From positions 1-8,125 of the forward strand of contig UQGM01000070.1 in assembly GCA_900540535.1 (NCBI GenBank): DNA of 8,125 bases, written 5' to 3'. Position 1 is the first letter of the stretch. The number at the start of each line of letters is the position of its first letter. Origin of the DNA: an uncultured Oscillospiraceae bacterium. Lineage in GTDB: Bacteria; Bacillota; Clostridia; Oscillospirales; Acutalibacteraceae. Made by a program: the position numbers and the translations under genes. Positions 5,826 to 8,125 of the stretch are shown here, one piece after another. The notes beneath the pieces were generated by a model. The model worked only from the letters and a program-made list of their open reading frames with translations, was not told the DNA's origin and did no database searches.

Positions 5826-7361
5826 TTATTCAGCTATAATGCTCTCGCCTGTCATTTCTTCAGGCTGCTTGAGACCGAGAATCTTAAGCATTGTGGGAGC
5901 TATATCGCAAAGCTTGCCGCCCTCACGGAGCTTGCAGGGATATCTGCAAACGATGAAGGGAACGGGATAGGTTGTATGAGCGGTAAAGGGTGAACCGTCG
6001 GGCTCATACATCTTATCGGCATTACCATGGTCAGCGGTGATAATCATAGTACCGTCAACCTTTTCAACTGCCTCAAATACTTTACCTACGCACTCGTCAA
6101 CAGCTTCAACAGCCTTAACAGCTGCATCGAAAATACCTGTATGACCTACCATATCGCAGTTTGCAAAGTTGAGGATAACAACGTCATACTTGCCGCTTTC
6201 AACGTTCTCAACAACCTTTTCGGTTACTTCGTAAGCGCTCATTTCAGGCTTCAAGTCAAAGGTTGAAATCTTCGGTGAGGGAACAAGAATTCTGTCCTCG
6301 CCCTCATATACCTTTTCTTCACCGCCGTTAAAGAAGAATGTTACGTGAGCATACTTCTGTGTTTCGGCAATTCTCAGCTGTGTTTTGCCCATAGCTGAAA
6401 GGTACTCACCGAGAGTATTATTAAGTGACTGAGGCTTGAATGCTACATGTACATTGGGCATTGTAGCATCGTACTGAGTCATGCAGACATAGTAAAGGGG
6501 GAAGAATCCCTTTTTGCGCTCAAAACCGTCAAAGTCAGGATCAACAAATGTACGTGTGATCTCTCTTGCACGGTCGGGGCGGAAGTTAAAGAATACAACG
6601 CTGTCGTTTTCGCTGATTGTAGCGTTCTCAGTGCAGATAGTGGGAATTACAAACTCATCTGTGATATGCTTGCCGTCCTCGTCGATAGCCTCATATGAAG
6701 CTTTGAGAGCCTCTACTGCACCATCAGCGTGGATTCCCTCGCCGTAAACCATTGCGGCATATGCCTTTTCAACTCTATCCCAGAGATTGTCTCTGTCCAT
6801 AGCGTAGAAACGACCCATAATTGTAGCGATTTTGCCTACGCCGATTTCCTTAAGCTTATCACGGCACTCAGCAACAAAATCAATACCTGACTCGGGAGGA
6901 ACGTCACGTCCGTCAAGAAGGCAGTGTACATATACTTTTTCAAGACCCATCTTCTTTGCCATTTCAACAAGAGCCCAAAGATGTGTGTTGTGGCTGTGAA
7001 CGCCGCCGTCTGAAAGGAGTCCTACAAGATGAAGAGCTGTATTATTCTTAAGAGCGTTCTCCATTGCGCCCTTAAGAGCCTCGTTCTCAAAGAAATCGCC
7101 GTCCTGAATAGACTTTGTGATTCTTGTAAGCTCCTGATATACAACTCGTCCTGCACCGATATTTGTGTGGCCTACCTCGCTGTTACCCATCTGTCCGTCA
7201 GGAAGTCCTACGTCCATTCCTGAAGCTCCGATGTATGTCATGGGATATTCCTTGCAGAGTCTGTCAAGGTTAGGAGTGGAGGCAGCTTCAATTGCGTTTC
7301 CGTATTTTTCGGGATTATGGCCGAAACCGTCCATAATACATAAAACAAGAGTTTTTTTCAT
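5826..7361 (-). CDS. gpmI: 2,3-bisphosphoglycerate-independent phosphoglycerate mutase
   Basis: A 511-residue cytosolic enzyme, full length for the family, that interconverts 3- and 2-phosphoglycerate in glycolysis through a phosphoserine intermediate and two Mn(II) ions. Visible landmarks are the metal-binding Asp in IMDGFG (D11); the nucleophile S61 in MGNSEVGHTNIGAGR; H122 in GGVHSH; DGRDVPPESG (150-159); RPDRAREITR (261-270); D403 and H407 in NCDMVGHTG; D444 and H445 in TADHGNADKM; and H462 in TAHTTYPVP. All expected catalytic and metal residues are present. The ATG at 7361 is preceded by AGGGTGAT at 4-nt spacing. It lies 115 nt downstream of tpiA on the same strand, the usual Clostridia glycolytic neighbourhood. 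No promoter of its own is obvious, so it is probably expressed by read-through from upstream. Confidence 0.97.
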   Translation of the reverse strand: MKKTLVLCIMDGFGHNPEKYGNAIEAASTPNLDRLCKEYPMTYIGASGMDVGLPDGQMGNSEVGHTNIGAGRVVYQELTRITKSIQDGDFFENEALKGAMENALKNNTALHLVGLLSDGGVHSHNTHLWALVEMAKKMGLEKVYVHCLLDGRDVPPESGIDFVAECRDKLKEIGVGKIATIMGRFYAMDRDNLWDRVEKAYAAMVYGEGIHADGAVEALKASYEAIDEDGKHITDEFVIPTICTENATISENDSVVFFNFRPDRAREITRTFVDPDFDGFERKKGFFPLYYVCMTQYDATMPNVHVAFKPQSLNNTLGEYLSAMGKTQLRIAETQKYAHVTFFFNGGEEKVYEGEDRILVPSPKISTFDLKPEMSAYEVTEKVVENVESGKYDVVILNFANCDMVGHTGIFDAAVKAVEAVDECVGKVFEAVEKVDGTMIITADHGNADKMYEPDGSPFTAHTTYPVPFIVCRYPCKLREGGKLCDIAPTMLKILGLKQPEEMTGESIIAE

Positions 7362-7365
7362 TTAT

Positions 7366-7400
7366 ATCACCCTGCGGCGGGTTTTATTTACTCCCTGCCG
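7366..7400 (-). promoter_or_regulatory. gpmI leader with ribosome site and possible small hairpin
   Basis: The - strand carries AGGGTGAT (7373-7366), the gpmI ribosome site. Just upstream, CGGCAGGG (7400-7393) can pair with CCCGCCG (7381-7375), with one bulged A and an 11-nt loop. The hairpin ends 1 nt before the ribosome site, so it could affect translation initiation or mRNA stability. The structure is short and may be chance. Confidence 0.4.
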
Positions 7401-7426
7401 CTGCCTTTCTTTATTTTCTTCTTTAC

Positions 7427-7459
7427 AAAACGATTGCCGAATTATTCATTCGGCAATCG
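7427..7459 (-). terminator. Hairpin between tpiA and gpmI (terminator or attenuator)
   Basis: The arms CGATTGCCGAAT (7431-7442) and ATTCGGCAATCG (7448-7459) are a perfect 12-bp inverted repeat with a 5-nt loop, located 17 nt after the tpiA stop. On the - strand only four T residues follow before GTAAAG. The T-tract is short, so termination may be partial, letting some transcripts continue into gpmI. A transcript-end stabiliser or processing site is the alternative. Confidence 0.7.
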
Positions 7460-7476
7460 GCAGGGTTTTAAGTTGA

Positions 7477-8125
7477 TTATTTAGAAGCGGCTTCTACAAT
7501 CTTTGCAAAATCGGGAGCCTTAAGTGATGCGCCGCCGATAAGTCCACCGTCAACATCTGGCTGAGCAAGAAGCTCTGCTGCGTTGCCTGCGTTCATTGAT
7601 CCGCCGTACTGAACAACAAATGCGTCTGCTGCTTCTCTATCATAAAGATCTGCTACGATCTCACGGATTGCATGGTTAACTTCGTTTGCCTGCTCAGCTG
7701 TTGCTGTGCGGCCTGTTCCGATTGCCCATACAGGCTCGTAAGCGATGATGATTCTGCTGAGCTCTTCCTTTGAAACTCCGCCGAGAGCGATTCTTGTCTG
7801 CATGCCAACAACATCAAATGTAACGCCCTGCTCACGCTGCTCGAGGTATTCACCTACGCAAAGGATAACTGTAAGGCCTGCATCAAGAGCAGCTCTTACT
7901 CTCTTATTAACAGTAACATCTGTCTCGCCGAAATATGTTCTGCGCTCGCTGTGTCCGATTACAACATACTCAACGCCAAGCTCTGTGAGCATTTCAGTTG
8001 AAATTTCGCCTGTGAAAGCGCCGCTCTTTTCCCAGTGGCAGTTCTCAGCGCCAACCTTGATATTTGTACCCTTTGTAGCCTCAACAGCTGTCTGAAGGTC
8101 AACATAAGGAACGCAGATAACAACG
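7477..8125 (-). CDS. tpiA: Triosephosphate isomerase (partial; N-terminus outside window)
   Basis: The frame is open from the window edge (first full codon at 8124) to TAA at 7479-7477, giving 215 residues of a protein usually about 250 long. The N-terminal part, with the catalytic Lys, is missing. The enzyme interconverts dihydroxyacetone phosphate and glyceraldehyde 3-phosphate. Visible signatures are VVICVPYVDLQTAVEA at the cut end, GAENCHWEKSGAFTGEIS, the catalytic His in GHSERRTYFGETD, the catalytic Glu in AYEPVWAIGTGRTAT with the mobile loop, and the phosphate-binding segments VQYGGSMNAGN and GGLIGGASLK. The ATG at 7992 is internal, because the conserved sequence continues upstream of it. 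gpmI follows downstream; gap and pgk would commonly be found upstream in such clusters but cannot be seen. Confidence 0.96.
   Translation of the reverse strand, partial: VVICVPYVDLQTAVEATKGTNIKVGAENCHWEKSGAFTGEISTEMLTELGVEYVVIGHSERRTYFGETDVTVNKRVRAALDAGLTVILCVGEYLEQREQGVTFDVVGMQTRIALGGVSKEELSRIIIAYEPVWAIGTGRTATAEQANEVNHAIREIVADLYDREAADAFVVQYGGSMNAGNAAELLAQPDVDGGLIGGASLKAPDFAKIVEAASK

Noticed and set aside
7745..8095. Open frame of 116 codons on the + strand opposite tpiA
   Set aside because: Shadow of tpiA, whose catalytic motifs are read on the - strand; the frame is Ser/Thr/Pro-rich without features.

Overview
The window looks like chromosomal DNA of a low-to-moderate GC Gram-positive anaerobe of the class Clostridia. 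A gut Oscillospiraceae or Ruminococcus-type organism is my best guess, by inference. The support is AGGAGG/GGTGAT-type ribosome binding sites, a small Cys-rich protein directly behind feoB, a Gram-positive-style lipoprotein, and separate tpiA and gpmI genes with intrinsic terminators. No RNA genes, CRISPR array, insertion sequence or phage gene was seen.

Left block (1-3711, + strand). The end of feoB (ferrous iron permease) is followed by a 57-aa FeoB-associated Cys-rich membrane protein at 286-459, which is easy to miss because it is so short. A DtxR/MntR-family metalloregulator at 452-850 starts with GTG and overlaps it by 8 nt. Two flavoproteins follow: a BaiN/HI0933-type enzyme (852-2123) and a COG2509-type FAD-dependent dehydrogenase (2110-3711), overlapping by 14 nt. 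All junctions lie between +15 and -14 nt and no internal terminator is visible, so this reads as one iron-linked operon. It ends at a strong hairpin (3731-3764) with T-runs on both strands.

Middle block (about 3786-5680, - strand). Two AT-rich genes for small membrane proteins of unknown function (86 aa with two membrane segments; 102 aa with three) are followed on the map by a GH18-fold lipoprotein. The lipoprotein gene has its own well-formed sigma-A promoter (TTGACC-17-TAAAAT).

Right block (5774-8125, - strand). tpiA (its N-terminal part lies beyond the window) lies upstream of gpmI (complete), so two glycolytic enzymes are transcribed in the same direction. A perfect 12-bp hairpin separates them and a good intrinsic terminator follows gpmI.

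The most interesting points are the composite metal-binding site of the regulator (MntR-like in the first helix, DtxR/IdeR-like in the later ligands) and the tight coupling of two poorly characterised flavoproteins to a ferrous-iron uptake operon. The rest of the window is ordinary housekeeping or accessory sequence.
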